A stretch of 64,000 nt of DNA from CAZMGV01 sp964621525 [NCBI: uncultured bacterium] (GTDB taxonomy: Bacteria > JAGRBM01). This document shows, in pieces, positions 24,953 to 32,859 of this stretch. The notes below the pieces were generated by a model. It did no database searches. It was not told the origin of the DNA and saw only the letters and a program-made list of their open reading frames with translations. Position 1 is the first letter of the stretch. The number at the start of each line of letters is the position of its first letter. The position numbers were made by a program, and so were the translations under genes. The stretch covers positions 138,827-202,826 of the forward strand of contig CAZUMS010000002.1 in NCBI GenBank assembly GCA_964621525.1, given 5' to 3'.

Positions 24953-26140
24953 ATGCCTCAAGCCCTTGAAGGTCTCAAGGTGATCGATCTGTCCCGGCTC
25001 CTGCCGGGGCCCTACTGCTCGCTCGTGCTCGCCGATCTCGGCGCCGACGTCATCAAGATCGAGGAGCCCGGCCTCGGCGACTACTCCCGCTATACCGGTT
25101 TCAAGAAGGGGGCGAAGCCCAGGTCGTCGTTCGAGATTCTGAACCGGAACAAGAAGTCGCTGACGCTCAACCTGAAGACGGACGGCGGCAAGGAAATCCT
25201 GAAAAAACTCTGCGCGTCGGCCGACGTCGTGCTGGAGAGTTTCCGCCCCGGCGTCATGGACCGGCTCGGTGTCGGGTACACGACGCTGTCGGCGATCAAC
25301 CCGAAGCTGGTCTACTGCGCCATTACCGGTTTCGGACAGGAAGGCCCCTATCGCAACCGGCCCGGCCACGATCTGAACTACCTGGGCTATGCGGGTACGA
25401 TGGACATGACCGGTCCGAAAGATTCCACTCCGGCGCTCATCGGCACGCAGGTGGCGGACCTCGCGGGCGGAGCCCTGCAGGGGGTGGTCGGGATACTCGC
25501 GGCGCTCCAGGCGCGCACCCGGACAGGCAGGGGCCAGTTTGTCGATATCGGCATGATGCAGGGCTCGTTCGCCCTGAACGTGCTCGTCTGGGCCGATCAG
25601 ATCGATCACCCGGAAAGCGACATCCACCGGGGCGACACGAACCTCACGGGCAAATTCGCCTGTTACGGAATGTACAAATGTGCCGACGGCAAATACGTCA
25701 CGCTGGGCGCTCTCGAGCAGAAATTCTGGGAGAACTTCTGCCAGAAGACCGGACGGCCCGACTGGGTGAAGATCCAGATGGCGGAGGACTCCGAGACGAA
25801 CGGGCGGCTGAAGCGCGAAGTGACGGAACTGTTCCTCTCGAAACCGTCGAAGCACTGGCTGGATCTTCTGGAAGAAGCGGACATCTGCTTCGGCCCCGTA
25901 AGCAGTATCCGGGAAACCGTGAACGACCCGCAGCTCAAGGCAAGCGGGATGATCTACGAGGCCCCGAATTCCGCAGGAGAACCGTTGAAGCATGTCGCTC
26001 TCGGCATCAAGCTCTCCGATACCCCGGCGACCCACCGTCACGCCGCCCCGCAGCTCGGCGCCGACACCGACGCCGTGCTGAAAGCGGCAGGATATGACGG
26101 GGCGGCGATCGAGAAGTTCCGGAAGGACGGGGCGGTGTAA
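24953..26140 (+). CDS. Alpha-methylacyl-CoA racemase-like CaiB/BaiF protein
   Basis: The 395-residue protein has the class III CoA-transferase fold: the N-terminal LEGLKVIDLSRLLPGPYCS, DLGADVIKIE and ESFRPGVMDRLG. The catalytic pair of alpha-methylacyl-CoA racemases is present. H139 lies in GHDLNYLGYAGT and D169 in QVADLAGGA, and their 30-residue spacing equals that of the characterised enzymes. It probably interconverts the 2R and 2S forms of 2-methyl-branched acyl-CoAs before beta-oxidation. True class III CoA-transferases use an Asp at the D169 position, so transferase activity is not fully excluded. It sits in an operon with the fused CoA-transferase. Confidence 0.87.
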   Translation: MPQALEGLKVIDLSRLLPGPYCSLVLADLGADVIKIEEPGLGDYSRYTGFKKGAKPRSSFEILNRNKKSLTLNLKTDGGKEILKKLCASADVVLESFRPGVMDRLGVGYTTLSAINPKLVYCAITGFGQEGPYRNRPGHDLNYLGYAGTMDMTGPKDSTPALIGTQVADLAGGALQGVVGILAALQARTRTGRGQFVDIGMMQGSFALNVLVWADQIDHPESDIHRGDTNLTGKFACYGMYKCADGKYVTLGALEQKFWENFCQKTGRPDWVKIQMAEDSETNGRLKREVTELFLSKPSKHWLDLLEEADICFGPVSSIRETVNDPQLKASGMIYEAPNSAGEPLKHVALGIKLSDTPATHRHAAPQLGADTDAVLKAAGYDGAAIEKFRKDGAV

Positions 26141-26142
26141 CC

Positions 26143-27252
26143 GTGCCTTCTGGCTTCACCCGGCGAGACTGGCTGAAAGCCGCTGCCGGGTCATTGCCGC
26201 TGATCCTGATCGGCCGGAGGCTTCGGGCCGCCTCTAACCCGTCCGTTACGATTCTTCTCTATGAAGGCACCGACGCCGTCAAGCTTTTCGGCGATCCCCT
26301 GAAGCTGGACGGGGATGCGTTCGGGGACGGGCCGGTCGCGGTCAAGGCGGACGATGGCGACGTCGTGGCTGACGGCAAGCCGCTCGGCCCTAGCGTGGCA
26401 GTTGCGTCCGGAGTCTTGTTCAAGGGGAACCGGTACGGCGGCAAACTGATTTTGAAGGCCGAAGGCGGAACCCTGAAATTCTACGAAACCCTCCCGCTGG
26501 AGGACTATCTGCCGGGAGTCGTGAAGGCCGAGACCTACGAGTCCTGGGAGCCGGCAGCCCACGAAGCACAGGCAGTCTCAGCCCGGTCCTATGCCGTGCT
26601 CCGGCTGAAGCGGGGCCGGGCGAAGGGCAGGGACTACGATTTTGTCGCTGGTGTCCAGGACAAGGCCTACTCGGGGCTCTGTGAAAATGAACAGATCCGC
26701 ACAGCCGTGTTAGCGACAGCAGGAGAGACCCTTTCCTTCGACGGCAAGACGGTGGAAGCGGTATTTCACTCCTGTTGCGGGGGAATGACCGAAGCGGCCG
26801 AACCGGTCTGGGGCCGTGACGTGCCTTACCTACGCTCGGTCGTCTGCGATCACTGCCGAGACTCGCAGGAGTATCTCTGGAAAAAACAGCTTCCCGAGGG
26901 TGACTTCCTGGATCCGCTCAGATCGCTGGGCGTAAAGGGAACTGGCGTTAAGGCGATCCGGGCGTTTTCAAAGACCGCCTCGAAGCGGGTGAAGGAATTC
27001 GAGATCGAAACCGGGGATGGCACCTTCCGGGTGGACGGACAGAAGGTGCGCACGGCAGTGGGTGGCACGGTGATCCGGAGCCTCAGGTGCCGGGGCGATG
27101 TCATTGACGGCTTGATTGATTTCATCGGGTCCGGTTACGGGCACGGCGTCGGCCTGTGCCAGTGGGGCGCGCAGGGCATGGCCCTCGGCGGCAGCAGCCG
27201 CCGGGAAATCCTGCCGTTCTATTACCCTGGAGCCCGCATCGACCGTGACTGA
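26143..27252 (+). CDS. SpoIID/LytB-domain protein with Tat-like signal
   Basis: The 369-residue protein has a GTG start two bases after the previous stop. The N-terminus TRRDWLKAAAG followed by a hydrophobic segment looks like a twin-arginine signal. The SpoIID domain has PLEDYLPGVVKAE, with the catalytic-type Glu, then HEAQAVSARSYAV, FHSCCGGMTE and a C-terminal GYGHGVGLCQWGAQGMA. SpoIID enzymes are lytic transglycosylases acting on peptidoglycan strands without stem peptides. In non-sporeformers related proteins act in envelope remodelling. It overlaps queA by eight bases. Confidence 0.9.
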   Translation: MPSGFTRRDWLKAAAGSLPLILIGRRLRAASNPSVTILLYEGTDAVKLFGDPLKLDGDAFGDGPVAVKADDGDVVADGKPLGPSVAVASGVLFKGNRYGGKLILKAEGGTLKFYETLPLEDYLPGVVKAETYESWEPAAHEAQAVSARSYAVLRLKRGRAKGRDYDFVAGVQDKAYSGLCENEQIRTAVLATAGETLSFDGKTVEAVFHSCCGGMTEAAEPVWGRDVPYLRSVVCDHCRDSQEYLWKKQLPEGDFLDPLRSLGVKGTGVKAIRAFSKTASKRVKEFEIETGDGTFRVDGQKVRTAVGGTVIRSLRCRGDVIDGLIDFIGSGYGHGVGLCQWGAQGMALGGSSRREILPFYYPGARIDRD

Positions 27253-28282
27253 AGCGAAGATCCCCCGACTCGAAGACTACGGATTCGAGCTTCCGGACAG
27301 CCAGATCGCCCGGTATCCCGCCGAACGGAGAGACCAGTCGAGACTGCTGGCCATAGACCGTCGTTCGGGCGAACTCCGGCACCGGCATTTTTCGGATCTG
27401 CCCGATGAACTCCGGCCGGGCGACCTGCTCATCATGAACAATACGAAAGTCCGGCCTGCGCGCGTCCATGGGAAGCGGGAGACCGGCGGGAAAGTTGAAT
27501 TCCTTTTCCTTGAGGAACTTTCACCGGGACTCTGGAAAACCCGGGCGCGGCCCACGACGAAGCTGAAAGACAGGGAGCGGATCAAGGTCGAACACGCCCA
27601 GATGTGGGTTGCAGGGCGGGAGAGTGAACACCTATTAGTCCAGGTGACCCCGGAAGGCGGCGTCAACGTCGAGGAGTGGCTGGAGCGGACGGGCGAGATT
27701 CCCATTCCTCCCTATTTCAAGCGGAAGGCAGAAGCGCTGGACCGGGAGCGTTATCAGACCGTTTATGCGGAGCGGACCGGTTCCGTCGCCGCGCCGACGG
27801 CCGGGCTGCATTTCACACCGGAACTCCTGTCCCGCGTCGCCACCCGCGGAGTCGAGGTCCGGTACCTGAACCTCACAGTGGGCTGGGGAACCTTTCAGCC
27901 GATCCGGAACGAGGTGCTGGAGAAAGGCGAACTGGAGTCAGAGCATTACGACATTCCTCCAGCAACGCTTGCCGCTATTGAAACTGCCAAGAAGGAAGGC
28001 CGCCGGGTGATCGCCGTCGGAACAACGACGACACGGGCCCTGGAATCGGCTTTTCGGGACTATCCCCCGGTTCCTGCCGGGAATACGACCCTGTTCATCC
28101 GCGAGCCTTGGAATTTCCGGGGCATTGACGGCCTTATCACGAATTTTCATCTTCCCCAGTCCAGTCTGCTGATGCTCGTGGCTGCCTTTGCGGGCCGGGA
28201 AAATATTCTTTCGGCCTACCGCGAGGCGGTCCGGCTCGGCTACAGGTTCTACAGCTATGGCGACGCCTGCTTCATCGCCTGA
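27245..28282 (+). CDS. queA: tRNA preQ1(34) S-adenosylmethionine ribosyltransferase-isomerase
   Basis: QueA transfers and isomerises the ribosyl group of SAM onto preQ1-tRNA to give epoxyqueuosine. The 345-residue protein has the family start LEDYGFELP-x-x-QIA-x-YPAE. It also has VRPARVHG, AAPTAGLHFT, LTVGWGTFQPI, AVGTTTTRALES and the terminal FYSYGDACFI. I use GTG at 27245, which overlaps the SpoIID-like gene. Earlier in-frame starts lie inside that gene and add non-homologous residues. It overlaps tgt by 26 bases. Confidence 0.96.
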   Translation: MTEAKIPRLEDYGFELPDSQIARYPAERRDQSRLLAIDRRSGELRHRHFSDLPDELRPGDLLIMNNTKVRPARVHGKRETGGKVEFLFLEELSPGLWKTRARPTTKLKDRERIKVEHAQMWVAGRESEHLLVQVTPEGGVNVEEWLERTGEIPIPPYFKRKAEALDRERYQTVYAERTGSVAAPTAGLHFTPELLSRVATRGVEVRYLNLTVGWGTFQPIRNEVLEKGELESEHYDIPPATLAAIETAKKEGRRVIAVGTTTTRALESAFRDYPPVPAGNTTLFIREPWNFRGIDGLITNFHLPQSSLLMLVAAFAGRENILSAYREAVRLGYRFYSYGDACFIA

Positions 28283-29417
28283 TACCTTCCGGCCCTCCTT
28301 CGAGCTGAAGACGACCGACGGCCGGGCCCGCCGTGGGCGGCTCACGCTGTTCCGGGGCGTCGTGGAAACCCCCGCTTTCATGCCCGTGGGCACCGCCGGA
28401 ACGGTCAAGGGCATCACTCCGGACGAACTGCGCGAGATGGGCGCCGAGATCATTCTCTCGAACACCTATCACCTCTATCTCCGGCCGGGCGTGGACCTGG
28501 TTGAAGAAATGGGTGGCCTGCACCGGTTCATGGCGTGGGACCGGCCCATACTCACGGATTCCGGAGGCTATCAGGTCTATTCGCTGGAAGGCCTGCGCAA
28601 GCTCGACGACCATGGAGTCGAGTTCAAGTCTCACATCGATGGTTCCGTGGGCAGACTCACGCCCGAAAGCGTCATCGATATCCAGGAGCGCCTCGGTTCC
28701 GATATCATGATGGTGCTGGACGAATGTCCCCCGCACGGTGTCGACGGCCGGACGATGGACAAGGCGGTGGCCCGCACGAGCCGCTGGGCAGAGCGCTCGC
28801 TCGCCGCCTGGAAGCGGCGCCATCTTGGCATGTTCGGAATCATTCAGGGCGGGACCGATCTCGCCCGGCGTGCGGATCACGCCCGTGCGTTGTCCTCCAT
28901 GGAGGTTCACGGCCGGGCATTCGACGGTCTTGCCATCGGTGGACTCGGCCTCGGTGAGGGCAACATCGATTTCGTCGAAACCGTCCGGGCGACGACGGAT
29001 GCCATGGACCCTAAACGGCCCCGGTATCTCATGGGGATCGGCAAGCCTGAGGATATCCTGAACGGGATCGAGCAGGGCGTGGACCTGTTCGACTGTGTAA
29101 TTCCGACCCGTAATGGCCGGAACGGGCAGGCGTTTACGGCGTCCGGGGTTGTGAAAATCAAGAATCTTAAGTACCGGAACGACCCCCTGCCGCTCGATGA
29201 AGCCTGCGGCTGCCCGGTCTGCCGGAACTTCTCGCGGGCCTATATCCGCCACCTTTATCTCGCGGACGAGATGCTGGCCCCCAAACTGCTGGCCCAGCAC
29301 AATCTGCACTTTTATCAGGCACTGGTGAGGGGGGCCCGGGAAGCTATTGATGCGGGCCGCTTTGTGGAATATAAGGGTGCGCTCATTGCGAGGATGTTGA
29401 GTGATACACCTAGTTGA
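28257..29417 (+). CDS. tgt: Queuine tRNA-guanine transglycosylase
   Basis: Tgt swaps G34 for preQ1 in tRNAs with GUN anticodons. The 386-residue protein shows the TDSGGYQVYSL region with the general-acid Asp and GIIQGGTD. The nucleophile Asp lies in LFDCVIPTRNGRNG. The zinc site CGCPVCRNFSRAYIRHL uses three Cys plus a downstream His (QHNLHFY). The start is ATG 28257, within the end of queA. Next is yajC, the queA-tgt-yajC-secDF order seen in many proteobacteria. Confidence 0.97.
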   Translation: MATPASSPDTFRPSFELKTTDGRARRGRLTLFRGVVETPAFMPVGTAGTVKGITPDELREMGAEIILSNTYHLYLRPGVDLVEEMGGLHRFMAWDRPILTDSGGYQVYSLEGLRKLDDHGVEFKSHIDGSVGRLTPESVIDIQERLGSDIMMVLDECPPHGVDGRTMDKAVARTSRWAERSLAAWKRRHLGMFGIIQGGTDLARRADHARALSSMEVHGRAFDGLAIGGLGLGEGNIDFVETVRATTDAMDPKRPRYLMGIGKPEDILNGIEQGVDLFDCVIPTRNGRNGQAFTASGVVKIKNLKYRNDPLPLDEACGCPVCRNFSRAYIRHLYLADEMLAPKLLAQHNLHFYQALVRGAREAIDAGRFVEYKGALIARMLSDTPS

Positions 29418-29766
29418 AATCATTGGAACTTTGACGATGGCGCCGCCCCCACAGGATGGGGCCCAGCAACCCAGTGTCTGGGCCATGCTTGGGTGGTTCC
29501 CGATCCTGATCCTTCTTTTTTACTTTCTGATGATCCGTCCGCAGATCAAGAAGGAAAAAGAGGCGAAAGCGATGCTCGATGCCGTGAAGGTGGGGGACAA
29601 GGTCATCACCAACAGCGGTATGCACGGCAAGGTGACGCGCATCGAGAACAACGTCTTCACGATCGAGATCGCCCAGAATGTTCGGGTCGACTTCGAGCGG
29701 GCTGCGGTGGCTACGGTCAAGACCGCGAAGAAGGAAAAGGACGCCGCCGAAACGGCGAAGACCTGA
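29401..29766 (+). CDS. yajC: Preprotein translocase accessory protein YajC
   Basis: YajC is a small inner-membrane partner of SecDF. The 121-residue protein has one membrane helix (about residues 31-47), followed by the family motif RPQIKKEKEA and the GDKVITNSGMHGKVTRI beta segment, then a Lys/Ala-rich tail. The GTG start overlaps the tgt stop region by 17 bases. A second possible start is ATG at residue 13, just before the Pro-rich stretch. Confidence 0.94.
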   Translation: MIHLVEIIGTLTMAPPPQDGAQQPSVWAMLGWFPILILLFYFLMIRPQIKKEKEAKAMLDAVKVGDKVITNSGMHGKVTRIENNVFTIEIAQNVRVDFERAAVATVKTAKKEKDAAETAKT

Positions 29767-29888
29767 CCGGCAGGCGGAAGCGGGACGGGTGCCTGCAGGT
29801 GCCCGTTGAGTCAGTCAGCACGGCGGTTTCAGATACGAAGGGTCCCGCGCTCCTGAGATAAGGCGCCGGGAACTGAAAGGGAAGTTTC

Positions 29889-31493
29889 GTGGAGTTGGTG
29901 ATCAAGTCAGCCATCGGGCTGCTAGCCGCGGCAGCGGTTGTGGGAGTTTTTCTCGTACCGGCAGTGATCCGGTTCAGAATGGCGATTATCGCAGCGGTGC
30001 TCAGCGGAGCGGCGCTGCTGTTCTTCTTCAAGTGGCCGCCCATCCTGGGTCTCGACCTTCAGGGCGGCGTGCATCTGGTACTCCGGGTCAACGACCAGGA
30101 CATCATCGATCATGAGCTCCGGACTTTCCAGAATGGCCTCAGCAGCCGCCTCGAGGAAAAGGGAATCAAGGATGCCAAGTATCACCGGGATACGGACAAG
30201 CTGACCGTGACCTTTGCGGCGGAAGACCAGGTGGCCGTCGGCAAGGAAGTCGCCCGCGGCTATATTGGCAATTCCGGATCCTATGATGTGAACGGTCTTT
30301 CCATGGACGTCCGGATTGATAGCGCCTATCTCCGGGAAGTTCGCAGCCGGACGATCACCCAGACCATCGATACCATCAACCGGCGTATCAACGAGATGGG
30401 TGTGACCGAGCCGGTTATTCATCCGCAGGGCACGAACAAGATCGTCGTTCAGCTCGCAGGGCAGTCGTCCTCGGCACGCTGGAAGAGTGTTATTCAGAAA
30501 ACGGCGGTTCTCCGGTTCATGCTGGTGGATTCGGCTGCTCCGACAAAACGGCAGCTCCTGGAATCTCACGACGGCAAAGTACCAGAGGGCATGGAAGCCT
30601 ATCCCGAGCAGGACGAAATTACCGGGAAGGAATCAGCCTGGTACCTCGTTAAATCGTCCCCGTCTGTGGACGGGGCGCTGCTCGAAAATGCATTCCTGAC
30701 AGCCGATCAGGAAGGCACCCCGGCGACGGGTTTCCGGTTCGGCCCGGAAGGGGCCAAGCAGTTCGGCGACCTCACTGCCTCGAACCGGGGCAAGCAGCTC
30801 GCCATTGTGCTGGATAATGTCATCAAGTCTGCTCCGGTAATCCGGGCGAAGATCGGCCGGGATGGCATCATTTCGGGCAACTTCACGCAGCAGTCGGCTC
30901 AGGATCTGGCGGTGGTCCTCCGGTCGGGTCCCCTTCCGGTCAAGATCACTATCGTCGAAGAACGCTCGGTCGGTCCCAGCCTCGGCAGGGATTCGATCGA
31001 AAAAGGACTGCATGCCGCTTTTGTCGGTACGTTTGCCGTTCTGATATTCATGGCATTTTACTATCGGCTCGGCGGAGTCGTCGCCGACCTCGCCGTCGTA
31101 ATCAACACGGTTCTGGTCATTGGCTTCATGCTGGCCTTCAATGCCGTTTTCACGCTTCCGGGTATCGCGGGCCTCGCGCTCACGATCGGCATGGGCGTCG
31201 ACCTGAACGTGCTGATTTTCGAACGAATGCGCGAGGAAGTGTTCAGCGGCAAATCGATCAAGTCGGCGGTTGAGGCCGGTTATGATCGCGCATTCTCCGC
31301 CATCGTCGATACGCATCTGACGACACTGATGACCGGCTTCGTCCTCTTTGTGTTCGGCACGGGCCCGATCAAGGGTTTCGCCGTTACGCTTGTGATCGGC
31401 CTGGTTGCCAACCTCTTCACCGGTTTCTGGTGCACCAGAATCTTCTATGACGGGTACGTTCACTCCAAGCGTCCCACCAGCTTGAGCATCTGA
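29889..31493 (+). CDS. secD: Protein translocase subunit SecD
   Basis: SecD uses the proton gradient to help pull proteins through SecYEG. The 534-residue protein has LGLDLQGGVHLVL at the start of the periplasmic region, the P1 domain and the GxxxSAPVI-type strand (NVIKSAPVI). The membrane half carries GMGVDLNVLIFERMREE, the D-x-N type motif important for proton coupling. The GTG start is supported by AAAGGGAAG. It gives an extra hydrophobic segment (residues 7-27) before the usual first helix, which begins near residue 30. Confidence 0.95.
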   Translation: MELVIKSAIGLLAAAAVVGVFLVPAVIRFRMAIIAAVLSGAALLFFFKWPPILGLDLQGGVHLVLRVNDQDIIDHELRTFQNGLSSRLEEKGIKDAKYHRDTDKLTVTFAAEDQVAVGKEVARGYIGNSGSYDVNGLSMDVRIDSAYLREVRSRTITQTIDTINRRINEMGVTEPVIHPQGTNKIVVQLAGQSSSARWKSVIQKTAVLRFMLVDSAAPTKRQLLESHDGKVPEGMEAYPEQDEITGKESAWYLVKSSPSVDGALLENAFLTADQEGTPATGFRFGPEGAKQFGDLTASNRGKQLAIVLDNVIKSAPVIRAKIGRDGIISGNFTQQSAQDLAVVLRSGPLPVKITIVEERSVGPSLGRDSIEKGLHAAFVGTFAVLIFMAFYYRLGGVVADLAVVINTVLVIGFMLAFNAVFTLPGIAGLALTIGMGVDLNVLIFERMREEVFSGKSIKSAVEAGYDRAFSAIVDTHLTTLMTGFVLFVFGTGPIKGFAVTLVIGLVANLFTGFWCTRIFYDGYVHSKRPTSLSI

Positions 31494-31513
31494 GGCCGGA
31501 AGGAACTACGATC

Positions 31514-32773
31514 ATGTCTACCAGCAAGAAACTTAATGAATATCCGTTCTTCAGCTTCCTGAAGCCTGGAACCCTCATCCGGTTTTCCCGTGCGACGAAG
31601 ATTTGTGCGGTGCTCTCCGCGCTGTTGTTTACCTTTGCGGGATGGCAGTACTTCTCCGGTCAGTGGAAATACGGGATCGATTTTGCCGGCGGGCTCGATC
31701 TTCATGTCCGCTTCGGTGAAGGAGTCCAGACCGAGGCAGTCCGGAAGGCCCTGGAGACGGCCGGCATCGGCGAGGCGTCGATTCAGGCTCTCGATTCCGA
31801 TGGAAAGATGACCGGCGATGCCGTGACCAGTGCGACCGCCGCCTCGCAGCCGGGTGCTGCAGAAGGTGCGGCAACCTCCGAAACTGCGAAGGCGCCAGAG
31901 GACAAGGCCGCCGAGCCGGCTGCTGCCGTTCCGGAACAAAAGCCGGAAACGGTGGCAGCAGGTGCAACACCTGAGGGTCCGGCAGACACAGCCGCTGCCA
32001 GTACGGAAACGTCAGGCAAGAACGCCCCCGCCGGTGAAATCGCCAGGCTGAAAGGCCCCGAGTATCTCATCAAGGTGAAGATGGAGGGCGACGACATTGC
32101 GGAACGGGCGGCTGCCGTCCGGGAAGCGCTCACCAAAGGGTTCGGTGCGGCCGGTTACGAAGTGCTCCGCCAGGAAGGCGCCGGGCCCGCAGCCGTAAAG
32201 GACCTGTCGAAGAAGGCGGTCGAATCCGTCGTTTACGCAATGTTCTTCATGTTCCTCTATATTCTGGTCCGGTTCTCCCAGCTCGATTTCGCATCGGCGG
32301 TCGGTTTTGGAACCGGTGCGATCGTCGCGACGCTACACGACATCGTCAACGTGATCGCGCTGTTCGTCATATTCGGGTACGAATTCTCCCTCCCGGCACT
32401 GGCCGCATTTCTCACGGTGGTCGGCTATTCGGTGAACGACACGATCGTCGTATATGACCGGATCCGCGAACGGCTCGCCAAGAACCGCACGGCGGACCTG
32501 TGGGAACTGTACGATCAGTGTGCAAGCGAGACCCTGACCCGGACGATCGTCACGGGCGGGACCACGATCATGTCCACTACCGCCCTCCTGCTCTTCGGAG
32601 GCGGCGTGATCCATGATTTTGCTTTCGTCATGCTCTGGGGAATCATCTTCGGCACTTATTCTTCGATTTTCATTGCGTCCCCTGTCTTTATCATCGTGAC
32701 AAAATGGCTTCAGAGCCGTCAGGCGAAGGGCAGTAATTCGGGCAAGAAAGCTGTCAAGCACGCCCGGGCCTGA
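31514..32773 (+). CDS. secF: Protein translocase subunit SecF with low-complexity insertion
   Basis: SecF pairs with SecD in the inner membrane. The 419-residue protein has the first helix (about 29-46) and GIDFAGGLDLHVRF. The membrane core contains RFSQLDFASAVGFGTGAIVATLHD, SVNDTIVVYDRIRE and TLTRTIVTGGTT. Between residues about 97 and 178 the periplasmic P1 domain is split by some 80 residues rich in Ala, Glu, Pro and Thr. SecF is normally near 310-330 residues. A strong terminator follows, so secF closes the queA-secF unit. Confidence 0.95.
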   Translation: MSTSKKLNEYPFFSFLKPGTLIRFSRATKICAVLSALLFTFAGWQYFSGQWKYGIDFAGGLDLHVRFGEGVQTEAVRKALETAGIGEASIQALDSDGKMTGDAVTSATAASQPGAAEGAATSETAKAPEDKAAEPAAAVPEQKPETVAAGATPEGPADTAAASTETSGKNAPAGEIARLKGPEYLIKVKMEGDDIAERAAAVREALTKGFGAAGYEVLRQEGAGPAAVKDLSKKAVESVVYAMFFMFLYILVRFSQLDFASAVGFGTGAIVATLHDIVNVIALFVIFGYEFSLPALAAFLTVVGYSVNDTIVVYDRIRERLAKNRTADLWELYDQCASETLTRTIVTGGTTIMSTTALLLFGGGVIHDFAFVMLWGIIFGTYSSIFIASPVFIIVTKWLQSRQAKGSNSGKKAVKHARA

Positions 32774-32791
32774 GCGGCAGGTTTGTCCGGC

Positions 32792-32840
32792 AAAGACCCC
32801 TCCGGAGTTCCTCGGGGAGCCCGGAGGGGTTAGTCTTTGG
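32792..32840 (+). terminator. Rho-independent terminator after secF
   Basis: AAAGACCCCTCCGG (32792-32805) pairs with CCGGAGGGG-TTA-GTCTTT (32821-32838), with a three-base bulge and a 15-base loop, ending in TTT. It lies 20 bases after the secF stop. Confidence 0.85.
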
Positions 32841-32859
32841 TGATTCCGGAGATGGACGA

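Noticed and set aside
27116-27244. Longer N-terminus for queA
   Set aside because: The upstream part is the SpoIID-like gene read in another frame. Family similarity begins right after GTG 27245.
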